Of a stretch of DNA of 64,000 nucleotides, positions 26,542 through 34,324 are shown one piece after another. The stretch lies in NCBI RefSeq assembly GCF_036429475.1, contig NZ_CP144125.1, forward strand, positions 1,116,001-1,180,000. The letters are read 5' to 3'. Source of the DNA: Halalkalicoccus sp. CGA53 (GTDB lineage Archaea; Halobacteriota; Halobacteria; Halobacteriales; Halalkalicoccaceae). A program made the position numbers and the translations under genes. Under the pieces are notes generated by a model, which saw only the letters and a list, made by a program, of their open reading frames with translations, ran no database searches and was not told the DNA's origin. Position 1 is the first letter of the stretch, and each line of letters starts with the position of its first letter.

Positions 26542-26985
26542 TCAGTCGAGTCGGGCCCGGACCGCGCTCGCGTCGACCGCCGCCCACGCCTCGACGTCGT
26601 AACTCACCTCTCGGAGCTCCGCCCGCTCGGCCTCCTCGTCGCTCGTCTCGGCCGCGGCGAGCAGCTCCTCGACCACACGCTCGCCGAGGGCATCCCGGTC
26701 GACGCTCCGCTCGGGTACCGACATGATGTGCGGGAGGTCGGTCGCGTCGGGCGGGAGGTCGGGAAACGCCGTCGGTCCCGGGACCAGGAGCGTCTCTCCT
26801 CCTTCCTCGGACTCGACGAGCGCGTACGCCTCGGTCGCGGCGGCGATCCGGCCGGAGATCGCCTCCTCGTTCGCTTCGCGACCAGCCTTGAACGCGAGCT
26901 CCGAGAGCGCCTCGCGGAGCTCCCCGGGGGTGAGCGCGCCGAAGAGGTCGACCACGCCGGCCAGTTCGTCGTGGCTCGTCGCCAT
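26542..26985 (-). CDS. Conserved haloarchaeal protein (DUF7109-like)
   Basis: A 147-residue very acidic protein, mostly helical. The N-terminal half (DELAGVVDLFGALTPGELREALSEL) looks like a helix-turn-helix or winged-helix module with no obvious wing; the rest includes LLVPGPTAFPDLPPDATDLPH. The ATG was chosen because upstream in-frame codons overlap the divergent HTH gene. The family label is from memory. It may be a DNA-binding regulator, but this is weak. Confidence 0.65.
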   Translation of the reverse strand: MATSHDELAGVVDLFGALTPGELREALSELAFKAGREANEEAISGRIAAATEAYALVESEEGGETLLVPGPTAFPDLPPDATDLPHIMSVPERSVDRDALGERVVEELLAAAETSDEEAERAELREVSYDVEAWAAVDASAVRARLD

Positions 26986-27057
26986 ACCACACCGAACGAG
27001 CGCCCGCCTAAGAGTCTTCCCCGAAACGGTATCGTTCCGGCCCTCGTCTCCCTCCTC

Positions 27058-27312
27058 ATGCCCGAGGAACCGACGGAGGGAGAGCTCCTCGACGCGCTCT
27101 CCGACACGCCGCGGTCGGCGGAGGCGGTCGCGGCCGAGCTCTCGGCCGACGCCGACGTCGTCCACGAACGGCTCTCCGCACTCGAGACCGACGGACGGGC
27201 CCTCGCCACGGAGGAGGGGTGGATACGGCGATCCGACACCGACACGGACGAGCTGCTGAACGAGAGCGCCCGGCGGATCCACGACCGGCTCGGACGGGAC
27301 CCGCGGCGCTGA
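27058..27312 (+). CDS. Small HTH-like protein, 84 residues
   Basis: An 84-residue acidic protein. Residues 8-50 (ELLDALSDTPRSAEAVAAELSADADVVHERLSALETDG) have the layout of a winged-helix, with a wing at RALATEEGWIRR. The C-terminal helix is charged. It is divergent from the DUF7109-like gene 72 bp away. No target can be named. Confidence 0.7.
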   Translation: MPEEPTEGELLDALSDTPRSAEAVAAELSADADVVHERLSALETDGRALATEEGWIRRSDTDTDELLNESARRIHDRLGRDPRR

Positions 27313-27395
27313 TACGGACTACCGTACGTCCGACCGATCGGACCGGTGCCCGTCTCTCGATCCGAGCGGGTAACAGGTACAGCAGTCCGTCCGAG

Positions 27396-28319
27396 TCACT
27401 TCGACAGGAGCGCCGCGATCCGCGGCGCCTCGGCGCGGATCGCCCGCCGTTTCACGAGCGCGAAGCCGACGCAGATGAGAGAGAAGCCGCCGACGGTCGC
27501 GAGGTCGATCGTCTCGCCGACCCAGACGTACCCGCCCAGCGCGGCGAACACCGGGGTCGCGTACGAGATGAGCGTGACCTGGATCGAGCCGACCCGCGAG
27601 AGCAGTTCGAAGTAGATGAGGTAGCCGACCGCGCTCGCGAGGATCGCCAGGTAAGCGAGCGCGAACAGCGCTTCGACCGACCAGACCGCCGCCGCGACCG
27701 ACTCGCCGGGCAGGCCGAGGCTGACGAGGTGGAGACAGAGCGCTCCGAGGAGGTTCGACCAGCCGGTCATCCCCTCCGTGGAGATGGCCGGATCGAGACG
27801 CTGGACGAGGACGCTGCCGAGCGCGACGCTCACCGCCGCGCCCAGGACGAACAGCGTGCCGACGACGTCGCTCGCGAGCAGGTTCGACGGATCGGGCCGG
27901 GCGACGAACCCCACACCCAGCAAACCGATCAGGAGGCCGACGATCCCGGGGAGGGATAGTCGCTCCGCGGGGAGCAGCCCCCGGGCGAAGCCGGTCGCGA
28001 GGATCGGGTTCGTCGCGATGACGACCGCGGCGACGGCGGCGGTGACCGACTGCTGACCGACGAACAACAGCGCGTTGTACGCGGCGATGATCACGGTGCC
28101 GCCGACGAGGACGGAGAGGAGGTCGGCGCGGGTCCGGGGTCGCCAGTACTCGACGCGCCAGGCGGCGTAGGCGAGCACCAGCACCCCCGCGACGTCGTAG
28201 CGGATCGCCGCGAAGAGCACGGGCGGTAAGTAGGCGAGGCCGGCGCTGATCGCGGCGAACGCGACCCCCCAGATCACCGCGAGCGTGAGGAACAGGACGG
28301 CAGTTCTGTGCCCGCTCAC
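27396..28319 (-). CDS. EamA/DMT family transporter
   Basis: A 307-residue protein with ten predicted membrane helices formed by two EamA repeats, the pattern of drug/metabolite transporters. The first repeat starts VIWGVAFAAISAGLAYLPP, where the Pro-Pro follows the first helix as usual, and the second contains a YLIYFELLSRVG segment. The start is GTG. The substrate is unknown; amino acids or small metabolites are typical. Confidence 0.85.
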   Translation of the reverse strand: MSGHRTAVLFLTLAVIWGVAFAAISAGLAYLPPVLFAAIRYDVAGVLVLAYAAWRVEYWRPRTRADLLSVLVGGTVIIAAYNALLFVGQQSVTAAVAAVVIATNPILATGFARGLLPAERLSLPGIVGLLIGLLGVGFVARPDPSNLLASDVVGTLFVLGAAVSVALGSVLVQRLDPAISTEGMTGWSNLLGALCLHLVSLGLPGESVAAAVWSVEALFALAYLAILASAVGYLIYFELLSRVGSIQVTLISYATPVFAALGGYVWVGETIDLATVGGFSLICVGFALVKRRAIRAEAPRIAALLSK

Positions 28320-28377
28320 GCCGGGAGTCCTCGCGGCGCGCCGATGAGCGTTGCGTTCTCCGCTCCCCCGACCACCC

Positions 28378-29469
28378 CTACCTCACCGCGTCGAGGTCGG
28401 CGGCCGCCGCGGCGAGCACCTCCTCCGGGTGGATCGGCGCGTCCTCCCACGCGGGCAGCCGGGGATCGGCACACGGTGGGGCGATCGCTCCTGCGTACCG
28501 CTCGACCTGCTCCCGTTCGACCTCCGCGTCGTAGTCGAGCCCGTTGAACGCTGCGTCGGCGGCGTAGGACCGGATCAGCCCCTCGGCGTGCTCGCGGTAC
28601 CGTTCCGGGAGTCGCCCGTAGTCCGGTTCGACGCCTCCGTCCTCGATCGCGCGACAGAGCGCCTCGCCCACGGATTCGGCCATCGCTTCCAGCCCCGAAT
28701 CGCCGCCCACGGAGCGGTGTTCGTGCTCGTGGGTTCCGAGGTCGACCTGTGCCGTCCCCTCGCTTCCCACCACCGAGAACGCCTCCCCGAGCGTCCCGGC
28801 TTCGAACCCCCAGCCCGGATCGGCGCGGATCGCTCTCGCCACCTCCGCGCGCATCCCCACCTCCCCCGAGAGCGCGTAGCGGAACGCCGAGAGGTACTCG
28901 AGGATCGCCGCGTCGTGCTCTTCCGAGAGCGCCCGGAGCAGCGGGACGACGAACAGCCGGACGAGGCGTCCGTAGAGCCGTTCGTCCTCGAACCGGGCGT
29001 AGTAGCCCTTCGTGAACCCGTAGGTCGAGAGCGGCGCGAGCAGTCGCGGGACGTGTGCCGCGGTGTAGCTCGTCGTGTCCGAGTCGTGGACGGCGACGTA
29101 CTCGCCTCGCTCCGCCGCGGTCCCGAGGGCGAGCCAGAGGTCCGTTCCCTTCCCACCCTGACCGTCGAGGCCCTCCTCCGAGAGCAGATCGGTGAGTCGG
29201 GGGCCGTTGCACCAGAGGGTGATGAGCGGGAGATCGAACCCGGAGAGCCACCGGTCGATTTCGGCCACCGCCGCCTCCGGGGCGCGCAGGGGAACGATCA
29301 CCTCACCGGGGGAGACCTCGGAGAGGATCGCGAGCGTTCGGTCGGCGGCGGCCGATCCCCCCTCGCGGCTCGCCATCGGGACGATCACCGCGGAATCGGA
29401 GAGCGGGGCGTCGGGGACCGGATCGGTGAGGTCGTGCAGCGTCGCGATCCGCTCCTGGACGTACTCCAT
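28378..29469 (-). CDS. GT81-like glycosyltransferase (glucosyl-3-phosphoglycerate synthase-like)
   Basis: A 363-residue GT-A enzyme. GQGGKGTDLW (103-112) followed by YVAVHDSD (Asp129, Asp131 as metal ligands) and GFTKGYYARF closely follow the order in glucosyl-3-phosphoglycerate synthase (GT81), which makes the precursor of glucosylglycerate, a compatible solute. In a halophile a solute role is attractive but unproven. No matching phosphatase gene is next to it. The ATG was chosen because it removes a weak nine-residue extension. Confidence 0.72.
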   Translation of the reverse strand: MEYVQERIATLHDLTDPVPDAPLSDSAVIVPMASREGGSAAADRTLAILSEVSPGEVIVPLRAPEAAVAEIDRWLSGFDLPLITLWCNGPRLTDLLSEEGLDGQGGKGTDLWLALGTAAERGEYVAVHDSDTTSYTAAHVPRLLAPLSTYGFTKGYYARFEDERLYGRLVRLFVVPLLRALSEEHDAAILEYLSAFRYALSGEVGMRAEVARAIRADPGWGFEAGTLGEAFSVVGSEGTAQVDLGTHEHEHRSVGGDSGLEAMAESVGEALCRAIEDGGVEPDYGRLPERYREHAEGLIRSYAADAAFNGLDYDAEVEREQVERYAGAIAPPCADPRLPAWEDAPIHPEEVLAAAAADLDAVR

Positions 29470-29550
29470 CACCCCTCCCTTCGACCGAGCGGACAAAAGG
29501 ACCGCTATACTCCAGCCGCTCGCGGCCGGAGTCCCACCCGCCCCGGTCCG

Positions 29551-30105
29551 TCAGTGACGTCCTTCCTCGATCTCCTCGACGACTTTCTCACAGAAGGCGG
29601 GCAGGTCGCCCGGGTTGCGGCTGGTGACTAACCCCTCGTCGACGACCACCTCCTCGTCGACCCACTCGCCGCCGGCGTTTCGGATATCGGTCCGGAGGCT
29701 CGGATAGGAGGTAACCGTCCGTCCCTCGAGCACGTCCGCTTCGACCAGCATCCACGGCCCGTGACAGATCACGCCGAAGGGCTTTCTCTCCTCCGCGAAC
29801 TCCCGGACGAAACTCACCGCGTCCTCGTCCGTGCGGAGTTCGTCGGCCCCGACGGTGCCGCCCGGGACGATCAGACCGTCGTAGTCGTCGGGAGAGGCCT
29901 CGGAGACGCTCTTTTCGACCTCGAAGGTCTCGCCCGGTTCGAGGTCGTCGTTCACGGCGTCGACCTCGCCGGTCTCGACGCCGACGACCTCGACGCTGGC
30001 GCCTGCGTCCTCAACGGCTTCCTTGGGATCGGTGAACTCGACCTCCTCGGTGCCTCTCGGAGCGATGAAGACCGCGACGTTCGTACCGGTGAGTTCGTCC
30101 GACAT
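29551..30105 (-). CDS. DJ-1/PfpI family protein (class I glutamine amidotransferase-like)
   Basis: A 184-residue protein with the nucleophile elbow GVICHGPW (Cys114 then His) and an upstream GTEEVEF carrying the family's acidic partner residue. LIVPGG at 79-83 is also typical. PfpI-type proteins have been described as proteases, deglycases or glyoxalases; which applies is unknown. The very acidic surface is as expected for a haloarchaeal cytosolic protein. Confidence 0.87.
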   Translation of the reverse strand: MSDELTGTNVAVFIAPRGTEEVEFTDPKEAVEDAGASVEVVGVETGEVDAVNDDLEPGETFEVEKSVSEASPDDYDGLIVPGGTVGADELRTDEDAVSFVREFAEERKPFGVICHGPWMLVEADVLEGRTVTSYPSLRTDIRNAGGEWVDEEVVVDEGLVTSRNPGDLPAFCEKVVEEIEEGRH

Positions 30106-30272
30106 CGTCTACAGAGGAGCGCCCGCTCCCGCTTACCGACGATGCCTGCCGCTGCACCCCGATCACCGTACGCTCTCACGGCCCCGCCGTCTCCGGGTCC
30201 GACCGGACGAGCGACCGTGAACGAGCGGCCGACTGCCGAAATCGGTCGACACCGGCGTCGGGTTTCCAGACC

Positions 30273-31433
30273 TCACCGCGGACCGATCCGGTCGGTCGCG
30301 AGCAACCCCCCGACCGTGACCACGAGCATCGCGAGCGAGACGGCGAGGCCCTGGAAGACCGCGTCGTAGGCGAACCCCCGTTCGACGAGTTCGCCGACGA
30401 GCCAGCTCCCGAGCGACTGACCGAGCATCATCCCGCCGCTGAACATCGCGTACGCACCGCCACGGTGCTCGTCGGGGAACGCCGAGAGCAACACCGCGTC
30501 TGCGGCGGGGTAGAGGCTGTGGATGACGTAGCCGACGAGCGCGCTCACGACGATGATACCGAGGAGGCTCTCGGTGACGGTGAGAAGCAGGACGCTCCCG
30601 ATGAACGTGCCGATGATACCGGCGAGGTAGGGCACGCTCGGGACGCGGTCGACGAGGATCCCGCTCACCCAGAAGGCGGGAACGCCGGCGGCGAAGACGA
30701 CCGTGAGGAGGTTTCTCGCCGTTCCTGGCGTGAACCCACGGGCCTCCATGTACGAGGGGTAGAAGTTGAACAGCCCCTGCCAGACGAAGCTCGTCGCGCC
30801 GAAGACCACCACCCCGAGGACGATCAGCGACCACTCCGCACGGATCGCTCCCAGGAAGTCCCGGTCCGCGCCGCTCGCCGCGGGGAACTCCGTTCGGCGG
30901 GCCATGAGGGTGAAGTAGACCGTCGAGGCGAGCGCGCCGAGACCGATGGCGACGAACACGAGCCGCCAGGAGACGAACAGCGCGAGCGAGACCATCGGCG
31001 CGGCGATCACCGCCGAGAGCTGTGCGGCGGTGCCGTGGATACCGAGCGCCCGACCCACCCGTTCCGTGTACAGCTCCGCGATCAGCGGGTGTGCAGCGAC
31101 GAAGTACGCCCCGCTCGCGGTTCCCAGTAGAACCGCGCCGATCGCGAGCGTGGCGATCGAATTCGCGAGCGTCGCGACGACCGACGAGAGGGTGAGCATC
31201 ACGCCTGTCGCGAGCACCATCGTGTGCCGGGGGTAGATCGTCAGCAGGTAACCCGTCGGAATCCGGGGGATGGCGCTCCCGACCCAGACGAGCGTGACGA
31301 TCAAGCCGACCGTGGCCGGACCGACTCCGAAGGCGTCCTGTAGCGGCTCGACCAGCGGCGCGAAGACCACCCTCGCGAGGTTCACGAGGAAGACCATCGC
31401 ACAGAGCGAGCCGAAGACGCCTCTCCGTGTCAC
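30273..31433 (-). CDS. MFS transporter
   Basis: A 386-residue protein with twelve membrane helices. The GYLLTIYPRHTMVL loop after helix 2 is in the position of the MFS A motif. It is similar in layout to nitrate/nitrite and oxalate/formate type permeases, but the substrate is unknown. Just upstream (31455-31465) is a small palindrome GGGTT-C-AACCC in the promoter region. The 166 bp downstream and 162 bp upstream hold no other gene I can see. Confidence 0.85.
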   Translation of the reverse strand: MTRRGVFGSLCAMVFLVNLARVVFAPLVEPLQDAFGVGPATVGLIVTLVWVGSAIPRIPTGYLLTIYPRHTMVLATGVMLTLSSVVATLANSIATLAIGAVLLGTASGAYFVAAHPLIAELYTERVGRALGIHGTAAQLSAVIAAPMVSLALFVSWRLVFVAIGLGALASTVYFTLMARRTEFPAASGADRDFLGAIRAEWSLIVLGVVVFGATSFVWQGLFNFYPSYMEARGFTPGTARNLLTVVFAAGVPAFWVSGILVDRVPSVPYLAGIIGTFIGSVLLLTVTESLLGIIVVSALVGYVIHSLYPAADAVLLSAFPDEHRGGAYAMFSGGMMLGQSLGSWLVGELVERGFAYDAVFQGLAVSLAMLVVTVGGLLATDRIGPR

Positions 31434-31595
31434 CTCCGGAGAGAACGGGTTCGTGGGTTCAACCCTTTCGAATCGTAGCCCTCCCGCCCGAACGTTCGTG
31501 TACGTCCGGGCGCGAACCGGGATCGAACGGTCGAGGCGGTGCTCGTCGGTTCCCGACGCTCGTTTCGTCGGTCGTTCTCGGGCCCGGAACCCCAG

Positions 31596-31916
31596 TCAGC
31601 CCCGCATGTAGAGCGAGTAGAGGATACAGGCGAGACCGACGACCTCGATCAGTCGACTGACGATCGGGAGCGTGTACGTGTAGGTGAAGGGGGTGAAGCC
31701 GACGGCGTCGCCGACCGAGGCGGCGGCGAGCGAGAGCACGAAGGGGGCGATGGTGACGAGCGCGAGGCCGGCCGCGAGGTAGAGCATCGGTCGACTCTCT
31801 GCACGTCGGTAGCCGCGGTAGGCCTGGAAGACGATGAGAAAGCCCATCGCCATCGCGAGCAGCGTCACGGCGAGCAAGAGGAGGTACGCCCCCGCCGGAC
31901 CGAGGAGGTCGTTCAT
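31596..31916 (-). CDS. Small four-helix membrane protein (DUF7521-like)
   Basis: A 106-residue protein with about three to four membrane segments (10-30, 45-65, 80-103). It is paired by an ATGA overlap with an upstream ArsR-like HTH gene, an arrangement seen repeatedly in haloarchaea, where the HTH partner probably controls the pair. No catalytic residues are visible. A long in-frame upstream extension lies over the HTH gene and was rejected. Confidence 0.72.
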   Translation of the reverse strand: MNDLLGPAGAYLLLLAVTLLAMAMGFLIVFQAYRGYRRAESRPMLYLAAGLALVTIAPFVLSLAAASVGDAVGFTPFTYTYTLPIVSRLIEVVGLACILYSLYMRG

Positions 31917-32260
31917 CTGACCCCCTCCCACAGCCGGGCGAAGCGGTCGGCCGGGTCCTCCTCGTCGACCTCGACACCGACTGCGAGTTCGCCCTCTACG
32001 AGTTCGACCGTGACCCGACGGAGGGTGGCCTCGTAGACGCCGTAATGTCTCCCCTCCTCGCCGATCCGGGTGTACTCCTCGACGAGGCCACACTCGATCA
32101 GGCGGTCGATACGCCGGTAGATCGTCGGGAGCGAGGCGTCACACGCCTCGCTCAGGGCTTTCGCTGACATCGCTTGCTCGCTCGCCTCCGTGAGGATCGC
32201 TCGTGCGTACTCGTCGTCGAGCAGCGCGAACAGCTCGTCCGGCGGCGGCTCCTCACTCAC
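31913..32260 (-). CDS. ArsR-like winged-helix regulator
   Basis: A 115-residue protein with a helix-turn-helix AMSAKALSEACDASLPTIYRRIDRLIECGLV and a wing GEEGRHYGVYEA. LFALLDDEYARAILTEAS before it is the standard opening helix of the haloarchaeal DUF7344/HTH_20 group. The GTG start was preferred to one 45 codons upstream because a TTTAGG element lies about 27 nt before it. ATGA overlap couples it to the membrane protein downstream. Confidence 0.78.
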   Translation of the reverse strand: MSEEPPPDELFALLDDEYARAILTEASEQAMSAKALSEACDASLPTIYRRIDRLIECGLVEEYTRIGEEGRHYGVYEATLRRVTVELVEGELAVGVEVDEEDPADRFARLWEGVR

Positions 32261-32391
32261 GGCTCTCCCCTCTCGACCCGCGGACCTAAACCCGAGGGAG
32301 GTTTTCCGATCCGGAGAATCGCTCTCCGATCCGGAATCACCCTCTCGTGGTTCCGACGAAACCCGACCGACTTGGCCCCTCGCGTTCTCCG

Positions 32392-33219
32392 TCACGGGTT
32401 GAGGCGCTCTCCCAGCCCCGTCGGATCCCCTCTGAGCTCGACGTAGGCCCGTGCGTAGACCGCGAGCGCGATCATCGCCGCGAGCGAGGCGAGCGGGACC
32501 ATCGCGAGCGTCGGGAGGAGTTCGCCCGGGAGGACGAGCGTCGGTGCCGTGATCCCGGCCTGCATCGCCCAGATCACGACCGCGAGCGCGAACAGCCGGA
32601 GGCGGTGACCCCGGGCCAGTCGCCAGCTATCGCGGAGTGAGGCGAGCGCCCGCGCGTCGCGGACGGCGATCTCGTAGGTGACGAAGAGGAGGCTGACGAC
32701 GAGGAAGACGGCGAGGACGAGCCCCACGAGGACCATCGACAGGACCACCCCGACGAGCGCGAGGCCGGTCAGTTCGCCCAGCAGCCAGTAGAGCGGGACG
32801 AACGGGAGGGCGAACGCGACGGCGTAGAGGACGAAGACGACGACGTCGGCGACGAGCGCGCTGAGCGTCGCCCGGCCGATCCGCCGGAAGACGTAGGGAT
32901 CGGGGATCCGATCGCGCTCGCCGCCGACGAACGTCCGGACCGCGACGATCGAGACGGGGATCGCGAGCAGGCTCGTCAGGAGGGTCGCGAGCGCCGTCGC
33001 GACCGCACCGACCGCGAACGGGAGCTGTTCGCCGGGTTCCGGGGCACCCTCCGCACCCACCAGACCGTCGCCGATCGGGACGTAGACCTGCCCGGCGCTG
33101 TAGACGAGCAACATCGAGAACAGCTGCACGGCCGCGAACAGCGCCATCAGCACGAGCCCGTTCCGGCTCGCCGCGATCCGCGCGCCGCCGACGAGAACCG
33201 TCCGAAAGCGAAACGACAT
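32392..33219 (-). CDS. Six-helix membrane protein (DUF7847-like)
   Basis: A 275-residue integral membrane protein. A conserved block SLRDSWRLARGHRLRLFAL lies near residue 210 between two helices and recurs almost unchanged in the frameshifted paralogue at 61229-61974. The family resembles YciC/glycerophosphoryl diester phosphodiesterase membrane domains of unknown function. A TTTATG element about 27 bp upstream supports the chosen ATG and a leaderless transcript. Confidence 0.75.
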   Translation of the reverse strand: MSFRFRTVLVGGARIAASRNGLVLMALFAAVQLFSMLLVYSAGQVYVPIGDGLVGAEGAPEPGEQLPFAVGAVATALATLLTSLLAIPVSIVAVRTFVGGERDRIPDPYVFRRIGRATLSALVADVVVFVLYAVAFALPFVPLYWLLGELTGLALVGVVLSMVLVGLVLAVFLVVSLLFVTYEIAVRDARALASLRDSWRLARGHRLRLFALAVVIWAMQAGITAPTLVLPGELLPTLAMVPLASLAAMIALAVYARAYVELRGDPTGLGERLNP

Positions 33220-33387
33220 ACCGGCCACTGCAGGTGCAGATCGCATAAACCCGGCGCCACTGTTCTCACTCTGAAACTGACGCTCCGCGTCGGAGACCGG
33301 TCTCGGGTCCGACCGGGTGCCCGGATCGGGACGAAACGTATCGGGTAGCCGGAGAGCTTTTACCGGCTGAACGCCAATCGCCGTTCC

Positions 33388-33558
33388 GTGAAATCCGTCA
33401 GAAAGGCGTTACGCGACGGCGACCTCGGGAAGGACACCTACGACCGCCTCGAGTGCGCCGCCTGCGAGCGCGCGCTCTCGACGCGAAACGATCCGGGCGA
33501 GATCGGCACGGTCCGACGCTGTGACGACTGTGGCCGGCGCTGGCGGGCGATCGGCTAG
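33388..33558 (+). CDS. Zinc-finger microprotein (HVO_0758-like)
   Basis: A 56-residue protein starting with GTG. It has two cysteine pairs, CAAC (Cys23, Cys26) and CDDC (Cys46, Cys49), giving a four-Cys zinc site, and a basic N-terminus (KSVRKALRDGDLGKDTYDRLEC). The layout matches, from memory, the haloarchaeal microprotein HVO_0758 of Haloferax volcanii, linked to biofilm and swarming phenotypes. It lies 45 bp before the next membrane protein gene. Confidence 0.8.
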   Translation: MKSVRKALRDGDLGKDTYDRLECAACERALSTRNDPGEIGTVRRCDDCGRRWRAIG

Positions 33559-33603
33559 AGCGGGGTCCCGAAGGGCTATCCGTATCGCTCCGGAACGTTG
33601 GCC

Positions 33604-34263
33604 ATGAGCGAGTCACGACGGCGCTCCGGCCCGGTCTACGCGACGGGCGACCGCCGAACGGGCGACGCCCCTCACCATCACGAGTCGGTCTACGACTTCT
33701 TCGTCGACCTGATCCAGGGCGGCTTCGCCCAGGTCACGATCTTCACGCTCCCGGTGCTGTTCGTCCTCGCGGCCACGCCCGTCTACGCGATCGAAGTCGG
33801 AACCGCGGCCGTCGTCTCGGTGCTCACGTTGACGTTCTTCCTCCCGCTCTTTCGGGGCGGTCACCTCGCCGTGGGCCGTCGGTGGCCGGTCCTCACGAAC
33901 CGCAAACTCGGGACGGGCACCGGCTACCGGGCGCTCTTCACTCGGGCTGTGGTCCTCTCGTGTTCGCTCCTGCTCGCCGCGTACACCGCAGTCCTCGCCG
34001 AGCTCGTCACCGGGTCGTTCGTGGCGAACGCGCTGACCGCGCTGGTGCTGAGCGTCGCCGCACTCGTCGCGCTCCCGTACCTCTCTGCCGGCTCGCGCCG
34101 AGCACGCCTCGCCCGTTTCGCCTACTGTCTATCGAGCTTCCTTCCGATGGTCGCGCTCTTCGCGCTGACGCCGGCAGCCCTCGAACCGGGGCTCGTCGTA
34201 CTCGTGCTCGTCGTCCTCTGCTCCGTGATCGTGGACGCCCGCTCGGTGCTCCTCCCCCGGTGA
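33604..34263 (+). CDS. Haloarchaeal membrane protein, function unknown
   Basis: A 219-residue protein with a hydrophilic N-terminus (1-30, including the His-rich DAPHHHESVYDFF) and about five membrane helices. No recognisable motif. The ATG was chosen over a TTG two codons upstream. It is read in the same direction as the zinc-finger microprotein and the DNA ligase, with 45- and 61-bp gaps, so a shared transcript is possible. Confidence 0.7.
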   Translation: MSESRRRSGPVYATGDRRTGDAPHHHESVYDFFVDLIQGGFAQVTIFTLPVLFVLAATPVYAIEVGTAAVVSVLTLTFFLPLFRGGHLAVGRRWPVLTNRKLGTGTGYRALFTRAVVLSCSLLLAAYTAVLAELVTGSFVANALTALVLSVAALVALPYLSAGSRRARLARFAYCLSSFLPMVALFALTPAALEPGLVVLVLVVLCSVIVDARSVLLPR

Positions 34264-34324
34264 GCTCCGGGGATCGCACTCGCCACCGGGCTCCATTTGC
34301 CTCCCGGGTCCGTAGCACCCTCGA

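Noticed and set aside
31455-31465. GGGTT-C-AACCC as operator of the MFS gene
   Set aside because: The short arms and overlap with the TATA region make chance likely.
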